The notes beneath the pieces were generated by a model. It had not been told where the DNA came from. It did not search any database and was given only the letters and a program-made list of their open reading frames with translations. The position numbers and the translations under genes are program-made. Shown piece by piece: positions 1 through 23,577 of a stretch of 64,000 nt of DNA. Within the stretch, counting starts at the first letter, position 1; every line of letters begins with the position of its first letter. The stretch lies in assembly GCA_963514095.1 (NCBI GenBank), contig OY741280.1, positions 17,641,163 to 17,705,162 on the forward strand, in the 5' to 3' direction. This DNA comes from Eutrigla gurnardus. Lineage: Eukaryota; Chordata; Actinopteri; Perciformes; Triglidae.

Positions 1-950
1 GAGAGAGTCCCTACTCTCTTAGTCAACCCCCCGGGTAGATGAGCCAATAAGAAAGGTACGACAGCCTGACCCACACATTGATTATCAGAAGTCCTGACAT
101 GGACGGCAAACAACAGTAGCGCATCCATTACAAGACGCATTATTAGGCAAGTGCTCCCGCTTGGAGTGTGGCTGTGAATACATATTTAAAAGGGCATTGG
201 CTTTCCATTAAGTTAACAAGATTTGCCAAAGGCCATTAGGGGCTTTTATTCTCCGAAACAAGTGACCACAATGAACTAGCTGAGAAAGTGGTGTGCCAAG
301 AAGAGAGCTTCTTATTAGACGGCTCAAAGTGACATGATTTAAAACTACATGAATAAATGATTACAGGTTGCTGTCAATAAAATAAACCCTCCATGAGAGG
401 CAACATGTTGTACATACTTTGTAAATGATGCGACTGTATGTCCAACACCCTTTTAAAGTGAATGGTGTGTCTTTCATTCATACCGAGTGATCACGTAAAA
501 AAATGGGAAAAGCTTTCAGTCCGCATTTAAGGGCCTCTGACTGGAAGCCGATTAGACTCGATCTCCCAGCAGGCACGTCGCCAAGCCTTTCAGAAGGAGA
601 GTGTTGCGACAGGATCTTGGGGTAAATTAACCAACGTATAGTTCAGGCAGCCAATTGAGGGATGAAAGCTTGGCACTGTAACGTACAGTAAGAGACGTTT
701 CAGGGCAACAATCTGCGGTTGTTCTGTGAAGAAGAACTGTGAATTTAAAGGGAATAGCTGGACCACAGGCTGAACCAGTTACCCAACAAAGACCCATAAA
801 TATTCATCTTCTCTTAGTTTAATCATAGCATCTGAATGGGGTGTTGTAGTCCTCCACCCTTATTTTATGGACCCTGTGTGATCCCAGGCCGTTTACCCCC
901 CCCTGCCCAGTACTCACCCTTCCACAGTCCCGTCCGGTGTCCGTACTCAC
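1..950 (-). other. ago4: ago4 intron 10 (partial, runs off left edge)
   Basis: This is non-coding sequence downstream of ago4 exon 10. I looked for the next conserved Argonaute block (the segment containing ATPNQGVWDMRGKQF) on the minus strand and did not find it, so exon 11 lies beyond the left edge. The first 800 bases are unique-looking, moderately AT-rich intron. A second strong splice donor lies at 910-917 (see the findings). Confidence 0.75.
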
Positions 951-12430
<11,480 letters not shown>

Positions 12431-12700
12431 GGCCGAGGCCTCTCTCTCCGTCTCTGTCCCGGCCTGGCGGCTCCGTACCGACGCTGAAATTGGGGGCGGT
12501 ATCGCGAAGCTTAAAGTGGCTAATTTAAGAAAAGGGAATATAGATAGATGCGTGGACGGCTCCTCACTGAACTGACCCGAGCTACCGCCGCTGCTGCCTG
12601 GTTCTGGGGATTTGTATGTGCGCATGCGCGAGTTAGAAGCCGTGGAGCTCGGTCTGCGCATGCGTAATTTGCTGCACCGCAGTAGCAGATATATAGGGGG

Positions 12701-13940
12701 ATAATAGGACACAGGAAACCTCTTAAATATAGGACAATATACAGTGTATAATATGTATATAATACATGAAAAGAAAGTGTCATAAGATGTAAATGTAAAT
12801 ACATACAAGTAACCCAATCAACGGCAAGTAAAGCTTATAGTAGTTTGGAGAAAAGCAGTGAAGAAAGAATAGTGCTGTTTGGTACTGGAGTACAAATAAG
12901 GTAAATTAATTGAGAAAGTACTCAATTACTCAATTAATTTAGTATATTAATAATTAATGATCGGTTTGATTGATTGCGTTGTATATTTGTTAAATATTAA
13001 TGACGATACATTGTTATACATTTAGCTAACTAGCAGTAAAGTAACTTAAATTAACCCTTACACATTGATAAATGAATACTTATATGATACAATAATATAC
13101 AGTAATATATTTAAAAAATGTTGGGTTGTTCTCCATAATGATTCATTTTTAGTTTTGGTATCTTCAATATATTTCTAATGCTAATAATTGTAATAACTAC
13201 TTTTACTCGGTCTAGTTTTGAATGCAGGACTTTTACTTCTAACAGACTTTTTCTACAATGTGACATTGCTGCTTCTACTCAAATAAGAGATCAGAGTATT
13301 TGTTTCACTGAATCAGATGCTTTATTTATGTAGCAGCACAACACAATTCTCCATTACATAAGTAAAAGTTTTAAGTAGAGGGACCAAAGGAGGAGCACAA
13401 TTGTAATAATAAACAGTAGGCTATTCGTATGGCTTTTCAGATAAAAACACTGAAAATTAAACTCATGGTAACTATACTTATTAACAGGTAATGGCTGAAA
13501 CCCTACGTCACCATGAGGTTTATTCCCACAGTAATAGCTATTTATGTGAATATCTCAAAATTATTTTACATGGGATAATAAGCACAGAATTAATTTGTTA
13601 TTCAAACATACACCAGGGCGAGTAATGCACTACACTATTCGCTAAACGATTCATTAGATGCGTCAAGTGTGGGCAAAATACAGTCAAATGTATTTATATG
13701 GCACAATATTTGTCATTCAAAGTGCTTTAAAATAAAATAAAATAAATAAAATGTAAACAAAAAATAGATAATAAACATGTTATAACATTCCTGTTTACAT
13801 TTCCGGCATTGTGAACATCATTTTTATTGTTTAGATTTTTGTTTTATTGGCACTCTTTTCAAAGTCGTAACCCCGGCCGCTGAAAAGATCCCAGCAGTTA
13901 AAATCAAGCCCACACCAAGCCGTGTCGTCACACTTGGGCG
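12701..13940. other. AT-rich spacer between ago4 and clspn promoters
   Basis: This interval is AT-rich with no plausible coding sequence. At about 13685-13765 it contains a stretch (tatttatatggcac, then aaagtgctttaaaa) resembling the tail of common teleost interspersed repeats, followed by an aataaa-type simple run. It separates two CpG-rich promoter zones, so the two genes probably have separate core promoters rather than one compact bidirectional one. Confidence 0.6.
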
Positions 13941-13949
13941 GATACAAAC

Positions 13950-14254
13950 GTCCCCGGTGGACCAATAGGATTGTAAGAACGGGTCGATTGACACCTCGGT
14001 GAGGAAAAACTGCGGGCCAGCTGTCACGACGCGCGAAAGATCAAAATTTCTCTTCGGTGTTTGGATCAGGCGGGAGGAAGAGACACAGCCCGGCTAAACG
14101 CTTCCTCAATATGCTTTTAAAAGTCCAAAAGTAGACTTTTGTCGCGCACACGTTTGCCTTTCGACGTCCGTTTTGTCTGCCGAGATTCGACAAAGCGTCG
14201 TCTCCGCCGGTTTATCTGACAAAAGAGCCGTGAACGAAGCCCCGGCGGACAAAG
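13950..14254 (+). promoter_or_regulatory. clspn: clspn proximal promoter and 5' UTR with CCAAT and E2F-type motifs
   Basis: This GC-rich segment lies just upstream of the clspn ATG. It has a CCAAT box at 13962-13966, a perfect E2F-type GCGCGAAA at 14031-14038 (complement TTTCGCGC) and a second E2F-like GGCGGGA at 14069-14075. Claspin is a cell-cycle-regulated S/G2 gene in other vertebrates, and E2F plus NF-Y motifs fit that. There is no TATA box. The transcription start probably lies between about 14075 and 14200 (inferred). Confidence 0.6.
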
Positions 14255-17200
14255 ATGAGCCTGGTCGCCTCTCAGCAACAGGTGAGCAGATTATTTCAGC
14301 TATCGATGCGTTGGACATCCAACGTCAAAGTGTTAGACTGACGTGTGTCGTGAAGAAACGTTAATGGGAGGAAAGTCAGGCAACAGCAATCCACAAAGAC
14401 TGGAGCTCACTGCAGCTACAGTTAGCGTTAGCCAGCTAGCTAGCTTGCTAGATAGGGTTTAGCCAGCTGTGATGGTAGCCGTAGTCTCGGCCTGGTCACA
14501 TCGACTAATTGCACGTTAATTGGGTTTATTCGTACACCGTTAAACTCGTATAATTTATCTGAGAAAGATTATGATCGTGGGGATTTCTCAAAATCAAGTA
14601 TGTATGTCGCACGTACCATTAGCTAAATTAAGGCTACTTACAAACGACGAAAGGAAGCAACGTTGCTAGCTAATTTACGTGCCCGTTGGCTGGTTTATTG
14701 CAGGGTGCCTTTAATGATATTTAACGTCTATTTGGCTGCTTCATGTTAAACTTTCACACACAAAAAACAACATTTTCTGCTGTTTATATACATGTAGTTG
14801 GACAGCTAACTGCAGCTGTCGTCTGCTACTTTAACTGTGACATTTATAACTAGGACCTTCTGTTAAAAGTGCTCAAACAGCACAATGAGCAGCCAACAAC
14901 TCTGGGAGTTGTGTAGGCTGTGTTAATTCATGCTTCCCCACCCTAGTAAATAGACATCAGCCTAAAACCCCTTTGCAGTTTCAGTGGATGGGTAAAATGT
15001 GTTTTGTGGTGTTGTACTCTGTAGGCTGAGGTGCTCCTGACTGTGGCCCAAACGACAACGGAGAGTGATTCGGACAGCGGGATGGGCTCTCCAGCAGAGG
15101 AGATGGTTACAGAGACGGCTAACAAAGGAGGAGAGCTTCCAGGTGAAGTAAAACAACAATGGATGATAATCCAGATTGAGACGGGAAGGCAGAGACACTT
15201 TGCAATAGCAATAACTAGACTGTACATAAAGACTTAGAGTATTTTTTATAATTTCAGATAAGATAAATAAAAATACAATTGTTTTATTGCATCCGCATGA
15301 GTGCATATTTATTTGACAGTGTTTGTTTTTCAGATTCTGAAGATGACGACGACATCGCAGTCCACAGAAAGGCTCACCGCAACGCCATTAGGGACAGTGA
15401 CAGCGAGGAAGAGGAGGCGGCCGCAGAGAGCAGTGTGCACATGGCCGAAGCGCTGGTGTTGTCTGCTTCCAGCGGAGAGGAGATGGAGGCGGAAGGGAAG
15501 GATGAGGGGAAAGTGAGGGGAGCGCAGCAGAAGAGCATGAGAATAAGCCGCGCTCCCGTCGACAGCGAAGACGAGTCGGACGAAGAGGAGCGTGGAGAGA
15601 TGGAGCAGCGACAGGAGGAGGTCAGGACGAAATCGACGAAGGAACAGAAGAAGAGAGAGAAGAGCCAGAGGCAGCGGCAGAAAAAGGAGAAGCGTTGCAA
15701 AGCGGTGGAAAAGGTGAAGAAGAAGGAGAGGCTCTCTGCAAAGAATGAGGTTAGTAAAGCTTGGCTTTTTCTCTGAGACTCTGGTCTGGAAATGTGTGGA
15801 GAGAAAAAATCAGCCACTTTATGTGATAATAAGTTTGGAGACTGTAAAGTAGATCACTAAATATATTTTAAGCACATTGTTTCACATTCTATTGATAGAA
15901 TCCATTGGGATCTTTATTTAAATGGAGATATGGCACTGTGTGTAATATTGCACTGAAGAACCCAATTTACCAAATGTTAGAAATAAAATGAAATGTGATT
16001 TGCTGAAGAATAACAATTCTTGATGTGCATTATTTTGTATAAAGCCAATTTTTTGCACCCATTTACCCAGAACACACCTCTTCCACGGGCTCTGAATGAC
16101 AGTGGGTGTCTGCTCGGCGACACAGACCTGTTTGACACCGGTCTGGGCGACGAGGAAGAGGAGGAAGAGTCGCTGGAGGCCATCCGAGCTGCTGTCAAGC
16201 ATAAGATGAAAAAATATAAGGTACAAAAAAACATGTGACTGTTTGCAATTGGAGCCTTTTTGGTGAGAAGAGTTGCCCAACACTATTTTGCAGATGTTGT
16301 CTAGACAAGCCTTTTGTGTAATTAGTGTTAATTGTTGCTACAGGATCCTCTTTTGGACGAGGAGGAAGATGAAGATGCACCAGAGAAACCCCAGCGAGTG
16401 GTAATTGCTTGAATTTATTGGAAATTTTGTCAAATTTAATACCAAAACAAAAAAAAAGCAGTTTCATTCTCAACGTGTGACGTTTTCAGGAGAGGAAAGC
16501 TGCCCGCGCCAGCAAAGAGGCGATGAAGCAGCTCCACAGTGAGTCTCAGAGGCTGGTCAGAGGTCAGTGGCAAAGTGTTTTATGACTGTTAATACTCATA
16601 ATTTAAACAGAGGTGTCTTATGTCTTCAGTGCTGCATCTCTGACATGCTCTTCTGTCCTTGTAGAGTCTCAACTTGGCCTGCCCTACCACATCCCCGAGC
16701 CCAAGACCATCGACCAGTTCTTTAAGAAGCGAATCAGACCGGGGGGCCCCGCCATGGCGTTGTTGAAGTAAAGACAAACATAACATACATCTGTAGTCAC
16801 TATTAACCATTTTGTAATACATTAGTTACTTAGGCTGCCGTAAACCTACAAATGAATGATGATTTAACTCTCTTTAGATCCACAAGGTATTCCGCCATGA
16901 TGTTGGAAACGCCACCAGCTCCTCCTCCTCCCACCAACGCTCCCAGTGAGCCTGAGCAGCCATCAGCAGGGCAGGACTCTTCTCCCTCTCTAGACCTGTC
17001 GTCCACTCAGATCCAGCCGATTCCTCATCCTGCCGCCACCTCGTCCCCGCAGCAGGAGAGCCTCAACCCGGCCAGAGAGGAAACGACGAGCCTGGATCCC
17101 GACCAGGAATCTGGGCCGATGCTTTACCTCTCTGAGAGTCTGCAGGAGTCCATCGCAGCGGACGGAGCGGTCACGCTTGCTTCCCAGTCCGTCGATGAAT

Positions 17201-20200
17201 CGTCCCCCTTAGAACAAAGCCAGACTGCAGTGACGTCTGACTCTGAAGTCCTGAAAAAAGAGCCTCCATCTGGGGCTTTGGTGGAGCCTTTAGCTGCTCC
17301 AGCTGCAGCAGAGCCTTCAGCGCAGCAACCCACCAAACCCAAGATGGACAAACTGGCCAGACTGAAGCTGCTTGGACTGAACCCCCCACCCGTCGCTAAG
17401 CTGTGTCCAGATGACGGAGCCTTCGTTCACCTCGAGCCTCCACGGCTCAACCCTGGTGAGTGCTGGTTCTTTTAGGAGTAATAAATCAGAATAAACACGT
17501 CTTCTGATCATATATTCACCTCTCTTCTTCAACTAGGTGTGGCGGCCCTGAAGGAGCGCTACCTTCGTCACGCCAAGGCACCCACACGCCCTAAAGGAGA
17601 GCGGACCATGCAGCTCAACATCATCCGCAAAGACAGCGCCCCGTCTGGCCAGGAAGAGTTGCACAGCGAGTCGCTCACCGTCACCGTTAAAGAGGCAGCA
17701 GAGGAACCCGTGGCGACCAAACCAGGTGTGGATTCACATGTGACCCATAGATGCCAGTGTTGTGGTGCATTTCAGACGTTGTTGACCTATTTTAAGGACA
17801 ACACTTAACCTCCTCTGTCCCCTCACGTCACAGGAGAGAAGCTGCTGACTCTGAAGCAGCGCCTGCAGCTCGCCATGGCCCAGAGGAGGCAGGAGGAGAG
17901 GGCACGCAAGGTGGAGCTGAATCGGCTCGACAATGAAGAGTGCGGGGAGGAGGAAGAGGAGGAGGAGATGACCGATGACTCTGAGGAAGAAGAGGTAAGT
18001 TTGTTTCTGCTCTGCAACAATCAAATAAATGCTTCGGGGACATTTGTGCTCACGACAAACCGGCTTCCCCGTTTTACCAGAACGTGGATGACTTACTGGG
18101 AGGTGATGATGGCGAGGAAGAAGAGAAGGAGGATGAGGAAGGCAGTGTGGCCCAGAGTATAAGGAGTCCCTCTCCTGTGGCACTGAACGGGCCCTCTGAC
18201 CTAATTCATACAGATGGCACACTCATGCTGTTCCCCGGCAGCTCCTGTTCTCGCACCGGGTCAGTGTGTTTCCGTTTCTGGGTTAATCTATTTTCGGCTT
18301 GTAAAATACATGAAATTGCTCTATATTGTTTCATATTTGTATATATTTATGTAGTAAAGCTTCACATGAACTGCTCTCCTTTTCAGTGATGGTATAAGAA
18401 GGTCTGGTCCTTCTGGACAAGACAGCAGCAGCAACAAGATGGGTGAGTAGAGTGAAAGACACTTGAAAGTGCTGTATTTAGCAGAACTAGGGATTTATTC
18501 GATCTTTTTCTCCCCCTCTCATCGCTCCCGTCCCCAGAGGATGACGACTCTCTGTCTCTGGTGAAGGACAACAGCCACAACAGCAGCTTCGAGCTGGCAG
18601 GATCGATGATAACATCCTATCAGCCCGTCAGTCTTCAGCGCTCCGCAGGAAGGAGCATCTCCAACTCCTCCATTTTCCGCTCCCCTTCTCCCTGCCTCTT
18701 CAGGCCCAGCTTCCTCGGCTCTGCCTCCAAGGTAAGATGAATTCAAAAAGTGTTTGTTTCAGTGTGTTTAATACTTGGTTTCGCTTCACAAGCACAGAAA
18801 AATCCACTTGCGTACTATTTGAATGATTTCACACATTTATTTATTTTCCCTCCATCAGAGTTCAGGCAAACTCTCCGAGCCCTCTCTCTGCCTCCCTGTT
18901 GAGGACTCCCAAGACTTGTACGCGCCTCCATCCCCAGGAGCCGATTCGGGGCCCTTGGGCGGCGCAGCGTCCGGCCCCGTCCTCGGAGGAGACTCCCAAG
19001 GTCGCTTCTCCCTGGAGGACGACACCCACTCCCAGTTACTGGACGCGGACGGCTTCCTCAACGTGGGGCCGCGGCCCGGCGCTCCTCGCTCCCACAAGAG
19101 ACAGTTGATCCTGGACAGCCTGGACGAAAATGCGATGGATGCCAACATGGGGGAGCTGTTGGGGATGTGCTCGGGCGCGTTCGGGACAGCGGCGCGAGGC
19201 TCGAGCCGGGCCGGAGGACTCGGAGCAACGCAGGAGGGCGAGCTGCTCGGGTTGTGCTCGGGAGCGTTTCCAGCGACGCAGTCGGGAGAGGAGGAAGAGG
19301 AGGAGGAGGAGGAGAAGGAAGCAGGCAAGAGTGAGGGGAGAGGACAGGATGAGGAGTCTGATAACACCATGGATCAGCTGCTGGGGTTGTGTTCAGGGAG
19401 GTTTCCTAGCCCAGGTAAAAGAGTGAATTCATTTCTCCCCTCGATCTTAAAAAATATTAGATTTCGAGGTTTAATAATGTTTTGAATGTTGCTTTGTTTC
19501 TAATTTTAGGTTCTGCTCACACGGCCTCGCCTGCACAAGAAAGGTACAGTTGGAAAAATCCAAATCAGAAAGTATTGCATGTAAATGTTGATTACTTTGT
19601 GATTTTTTCAGTCCTTTTGATAAAGGTTGACGTAATATAAATTTGCTATGCAAGATGTTCATCATGATTTCTCTGTATAAAGTAAAAAGAAGCCAGAGGA
19701 GGAGCAGCAGGAGGAAGAGGAGGAGGAGGAGGACTGCGAGTTCCGTCTTCTGTCGGATGTGGAAAGTCACAGTGAACAGGTAAGATTATCCTCTTCAAGT
19801 TTAAATAAACTGGCCATGTGTCTTTATGATGCAAATGACAAGTGGCTTGTTGGTTTCCAGGAGGACAATGATGAGGATGGCGGGGAGGAGGAGGAGGAGG
19901 ATGGAGAGGAGGATGAGGCAGACACTGGTGAGGACGAAGACAATGACGTGGAAGAGGAGGAGATGCAGGCCGTCTTCGCATCACACCGGGTTAAGAAAAA
20001 GAAGAAAATGTAAGTGTAGAATTAAATATATTTATGTATCCGGATACATCAACAATGTAATACTCATGGCGTGTGATGTCATAGGAAAGTATGATTACTC
20101 ATTCCTGCCTCCTGCTCACAGGCGTATGGGCGACTACCTGGAGGCGGAGGCGGAGCTGTCTGGCAGCGACGTGGGCAGCGAGGACGAGGACGGCGACGGG

Positions 20201-23183
20201 GAGAGCGAATACGAGGAAGACGAGCTCCTGGAGGATCTTCCCTCTGATGAAGAGCTGCAGGACCAGGTCAACAAGATCCACATGTGAGTTTAACGTCCCA
20301 CGCTCCGACTGCTTTTAACGCCAGTCTCCTGTCGTCGTGATGCAAACGTTAAACTTCCACACGGCCTGCTTTGATGCTGCAGGAAGCAGATAATGGACGA
20401 CGACAAGCGGCGTCTGAGGCTCTACCAGGAGCGTTACCTCGCCGACGGCGACCTGCACTCCGATGGGCCGGGACGCTCTCGCCGCTTCCGCTGGAAAAAT
20501 ATCGGTGAGTTAATCCCATATACCGGTAAATAGACTAAAGTGGTTGTTAAATATGAAATCACTAAAGTAGTCTGAATTCCTGCTCCGTCAAGCCGTTTAG
20601 AGTTTCTCTTTGGATTCTTCCTCCCAGATGACGTTTTCAACGCCGACCGGACTGGAGCGGAGGGTGAGGAAGAGGAGGACGAAGACGATGGCGTCGACCC
20701 GTCTGAGGTCCAGAGGAGGAAAGAGAGACTCGAGAGAGAACAGTGGCTCAGAGAACAGGTGGGTTCAGAGAAAAGGGCAAAGATCACGTCCCTCTGAAAG
20801 GAAGTGTTGTTATTTTGTCCTCATTCCTTCCTCGGCGTCTTCCTCTCCTCACAGTCTGAACAGAACGCCAAGAAAGAGGAGGATTTGGATGCAGACGATG
20901 AGAAGATCGGAGAGGAAGATAGTCAGTTCATGAAGCTGGCCAAGAAACTGACTGCCAAGACTCTGCAGAGGAAAGGTCAGTTTGATACGAGGCCTCACAA
21001 GAAGAATCCATGACGAACCCAGACCGGCTTTTGTCCAATAAAAAAAAAAACACAATAAAACACACATGGAGTAAACAAATTAATATGGATAAAATATGTG
21101 TAATTACACATTTTTAAGCATTTTCTTTGTCGTGATGAAGGTGGGATTCAGTTTCCAGATTTTCATACGCTGTTTGAGCTACATGGCACACACACACAAA
21201 CACACACACACACACACACACACACTGATCAAAACACTGGCATGCGTCCCAGCGAACTAAACTGAACCGGACGCTGAGAGGAAACTGCTGCCAATGCTGT
21301 CATTCCTAATGACAAGTTACTTCAGTGTGTTAAAGTTTCGGCGTCCTTTTGTACCTGAAAAAGAATAAAACCGGGAGGCTACATGTCGTCATTCTGCGTT
21401 TTTTAAAATGTTATTTCTGGCCAATTTACATCTTGTGTCAAAATGACAAAGTTGGCTCTGCAACAGGATATTAGTCTGATTTTAAAGGGGATTCTAACGA
21501 TGTATTTACTGCAATAACAATCAACTGAAGTGCTTTTTTGCTTTAAATTAATTGAATGGTTAATGATCATTCTTTCTAACCTTTTGAAGTACACCTAGAA
21601 AGTCCTTTACGTCAGTGTGTCGAGATTAAAACATCGTATTCTGTTTCACTGTTTAACTTTTACACTTTTCATACCAGAGCCCGCCGTAGCACCGCAACCA
21701 GAAAAGAAGACGGCAACTCTCAATCCCTTCCAGAGACCCTCACAGGTATGTCAGCGTCCTACTTTACCTGATAAAGATATATTTTTTGTACGTCTATGAA
21801 ATGTAAACCTCACTCTCTTCCAGGTGAGGAGAGGGTCCCTCCTGAGTCAGCCTCACTCCGTCCTCCAGAAGCTGGCTTCCATCTCCGACGGGAATCCCCT
21901 GGCGCCCAGAAACACCCGAGGTTTCCTCTTTCAAACTCTGTCGCCTGAGAAGGACAAGTCGGCCTCAGGCGCTCCACAGAAACAGGTGAGTTCTCCACAA
22001 CGAAACCATTCAGCTGCACTCATGCTGAGGAGAAACCACTCAAGATGCATTCGGCCGATAGTCGTGCTCATTAGATAACGTGCAGTCAGAGGTAGAATAG
22101 AGACAAAGAAGTTCACTATCTGGAATTTGACCTTTTCAGAAGTCTGCAAACACTTCACAGAAGTACTAATGCAATAAAATACCCATGTGCACAATCCGAC
22201 ACCCGAAAAAAAAAAAACAGTATGTTTTCATGGATACAGAATCCTTTCACACTGCTTCCACGCAGAGCGGTGGCGTCACAAATCACAGAAACATTTGTGA
22301 GCCCTGCAGGGCGTCCGATGTGTTCCTGCATGGATCCCAAGAAAGGATGGATGGTTTTGGTTTGATTATGGAACCGTTTGAAAACGACAGAAGCTCGAGT
22401 GTTGCAAAAACCAGTAAAACTGGAATACTTGACCGCAGTTTGTGACGAGTGGCCAAAAGGCTGCACCGATGTGGGAACCTCGCTTCCCATCTTTAAAAAA
22501 CAAATGGCTCTTCTGTGCTCTTTTTTTAAAGGTCTTCAGTGTTTCTTCACTGTACGGCCATTTTTTCCTCAACTGATAACATTTACAATGGTCAGGCATA
22601 TTTTCCAGCTGTTTCTGAAATGAAAAGAGTGATTCAGTGCCGGTGAATTCTAATTATCACTGCCGGGTCTTCCCCCGCTTTGATTGGATTAATCCTTGTT
22701 TGGTTGAGTGTCTTTGATCTCACTCTTGTAAAAAAAAAAAGAAAATAAGCACAAAAACAAAATACTTTCCAATGGTTTGGGTTAGATAGATGGATTTCTC
22801 AATGTGATAGTCATGTGAGTGTGGTGGGTGAGTTTATGGTTTGTGATGTCTTCTACATTTATGACACTAGGTGGAGCCAAAGCCCACCGTTCCTGTCGGA
22901 TGTGAAGCACAAAAGCAAAGATTATTGCATTTTTTTTTTTTTACCCCTCAAGCATCTTTTTATCACAAGACTCACCATCAACTACATTTTTAACTATATT
23001 AGTTACAATAAATGCATTCATGTTATTTATTCTATATTTTGAATGTTTGACCGTCAGGTGATGAAGAAGAGGGGGGCGGTGACCGCGGTGAACCCAGCAG
23101 CGAAGAGGGTCTGCAGGGAGAACCGACCTGCAGGTCAGACTCAGGGACCCCAGAGGAGCATCTTCAACTTCCTGGACCACTGA
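14255..23183 (+). CDS. clspn: Claspin (replication checkpoint mediator), complete, 24 exons
   Basis: Claspin bridges ATR and CHK1 at stalled forks and also travels with replisomes. Coding exons: 14255-14281, 15025-15142, 15334-15749, 16071-16220, 16344-16400, 16490-16562, 16665-16767, 16878-17455, 17537-17725, 17834-17994, 18081-18259, 18387-18442, 18538-18731, 18859-19414, 19510-19543, 19683-19779, 19861-20009, 20122-20283, 20383-20504, 20628-20758, 20855-20975, 21678-21745, 21824-21985, 23058-23183 (TGA). They sum to 4029 nt, 1342 aa; human claspin is 1339. Seen directly: a DSGMGS beta-TrCP-type degron (residues 26-31), NDSGCLL..DLF.TGL, and three CHK1-binding repeats (LLGMCSGAF, LLGLCSGAF, LLGLCSGRF) with serines at about 872, 901 and 946. 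The conserved C-terminal block includes GSDVGSEDE, RYLADGDLHSDGPGR and SIFNFLDH. Glu-rich tracts separate the motifs. The exon 16 acceptor is the least certain junction. Confidence 0.95.
14282..15024 (+). other. clspn: clspn intron 1
   Basis: This 743-bp intron begins with gtgagc after a nine-codon first coding exon (MSLVASQQQ). It contains a run of short 'gctagc/ttagc' motifs at 14420-14460 and otherwise nothing recognisable. Confidence 0.7.
15025..15142 (+). CDS. clspn: clspn exon 2 carrying the DSGMGS phosphodegron
   Basis: This exon encodes an acidic serine-rich stretch containing DSGMGS at 15073-15090. In human claspin the equivalent DSGQGS is phosphorylated and recognised by SCF-betaTrCP to remove claspin in mitosis. 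Both serines and the glycine are kept here, so the same turnover control is likely. The exon starts in phase 0 and ends in phase 1. Confidence 0.85.
18859..19414 (+). CDS. clspn: clspn exon 14: three CHK1-binding motifs
   Basis: All three repeats that bind CHK1 when phosphorylated lie in this one exon, around 19153-19182, 19240-19269 and 19375-19404. Each has the pattern LL-G-x-C-S-G-x-F. In human the first repeat carries a threonine at the phospho-acceptor position; here all three carry serine. A Glu/Lys-rich linker (19290-19330) lies between motifs 2 and 3. Upstream is the conserved SSGKLSEPSL..EDSQDLY block. Confidence 0.9.
21187..21226. repeat. (CA)n microsatellite in clspn intron 21
   Basis: About 40 bp of CA dinucleotides with one interruption, inside the 702-bp intron between exons 21 and 22. 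Confidence 0.95.
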
Positions 23184-23571
23184 GGTCGCAGACACACGAA
23201 CTGAACAATAACCGTTGGCAGGCTGACAAAGGCCAGGATTTACCCGCCAAATCCAGTATTTCACCAGCCAGTAAGACTTGAACATGAAGGAGGAGCTAAA
23301 AGGACGGTTTGCGTCTTCGTCATCGCGTACGAAACACAAATGTAACGCATGTTTACATTGCCTTTTTTTTTTTTAAATGGCAAACTAAAGCACACCACTG
23401 GGGCGTCTCTCGATGCTTTTTACTTTTTGATGGCTCGCCGCTCGCTAGTCCGGAAAGCATCCGTCCGTCAACGGAGATTCTGATGATCAAAAATGTTTTA
23501 TCGTGTAAATAGGGTTGATTTTCAACGGTGAGGGAGTTTTTTGTGTGATGATTTAAGTGTTTTACATTGTA

Positions 23572-23577
23572 AATAAA
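23572..23577 (+). terminator. clspn: clspn polyadenylation signal
   Basis: A canonical AATAAA lies 389 bases after the clspn stop codon and is followed by a T/G-rich stretch (ttgctgttattgctttt), as expected downstream of a cleavage site. Confidence 0.7.

Noticed and set aside
15374..15817. Ser/Phe-rich antisense open frame over clspn exon 3
   Set aside because: It is the complement of the Glu/Lys-rich claspin coding sequence, so serine-rich antisense frames are expected.
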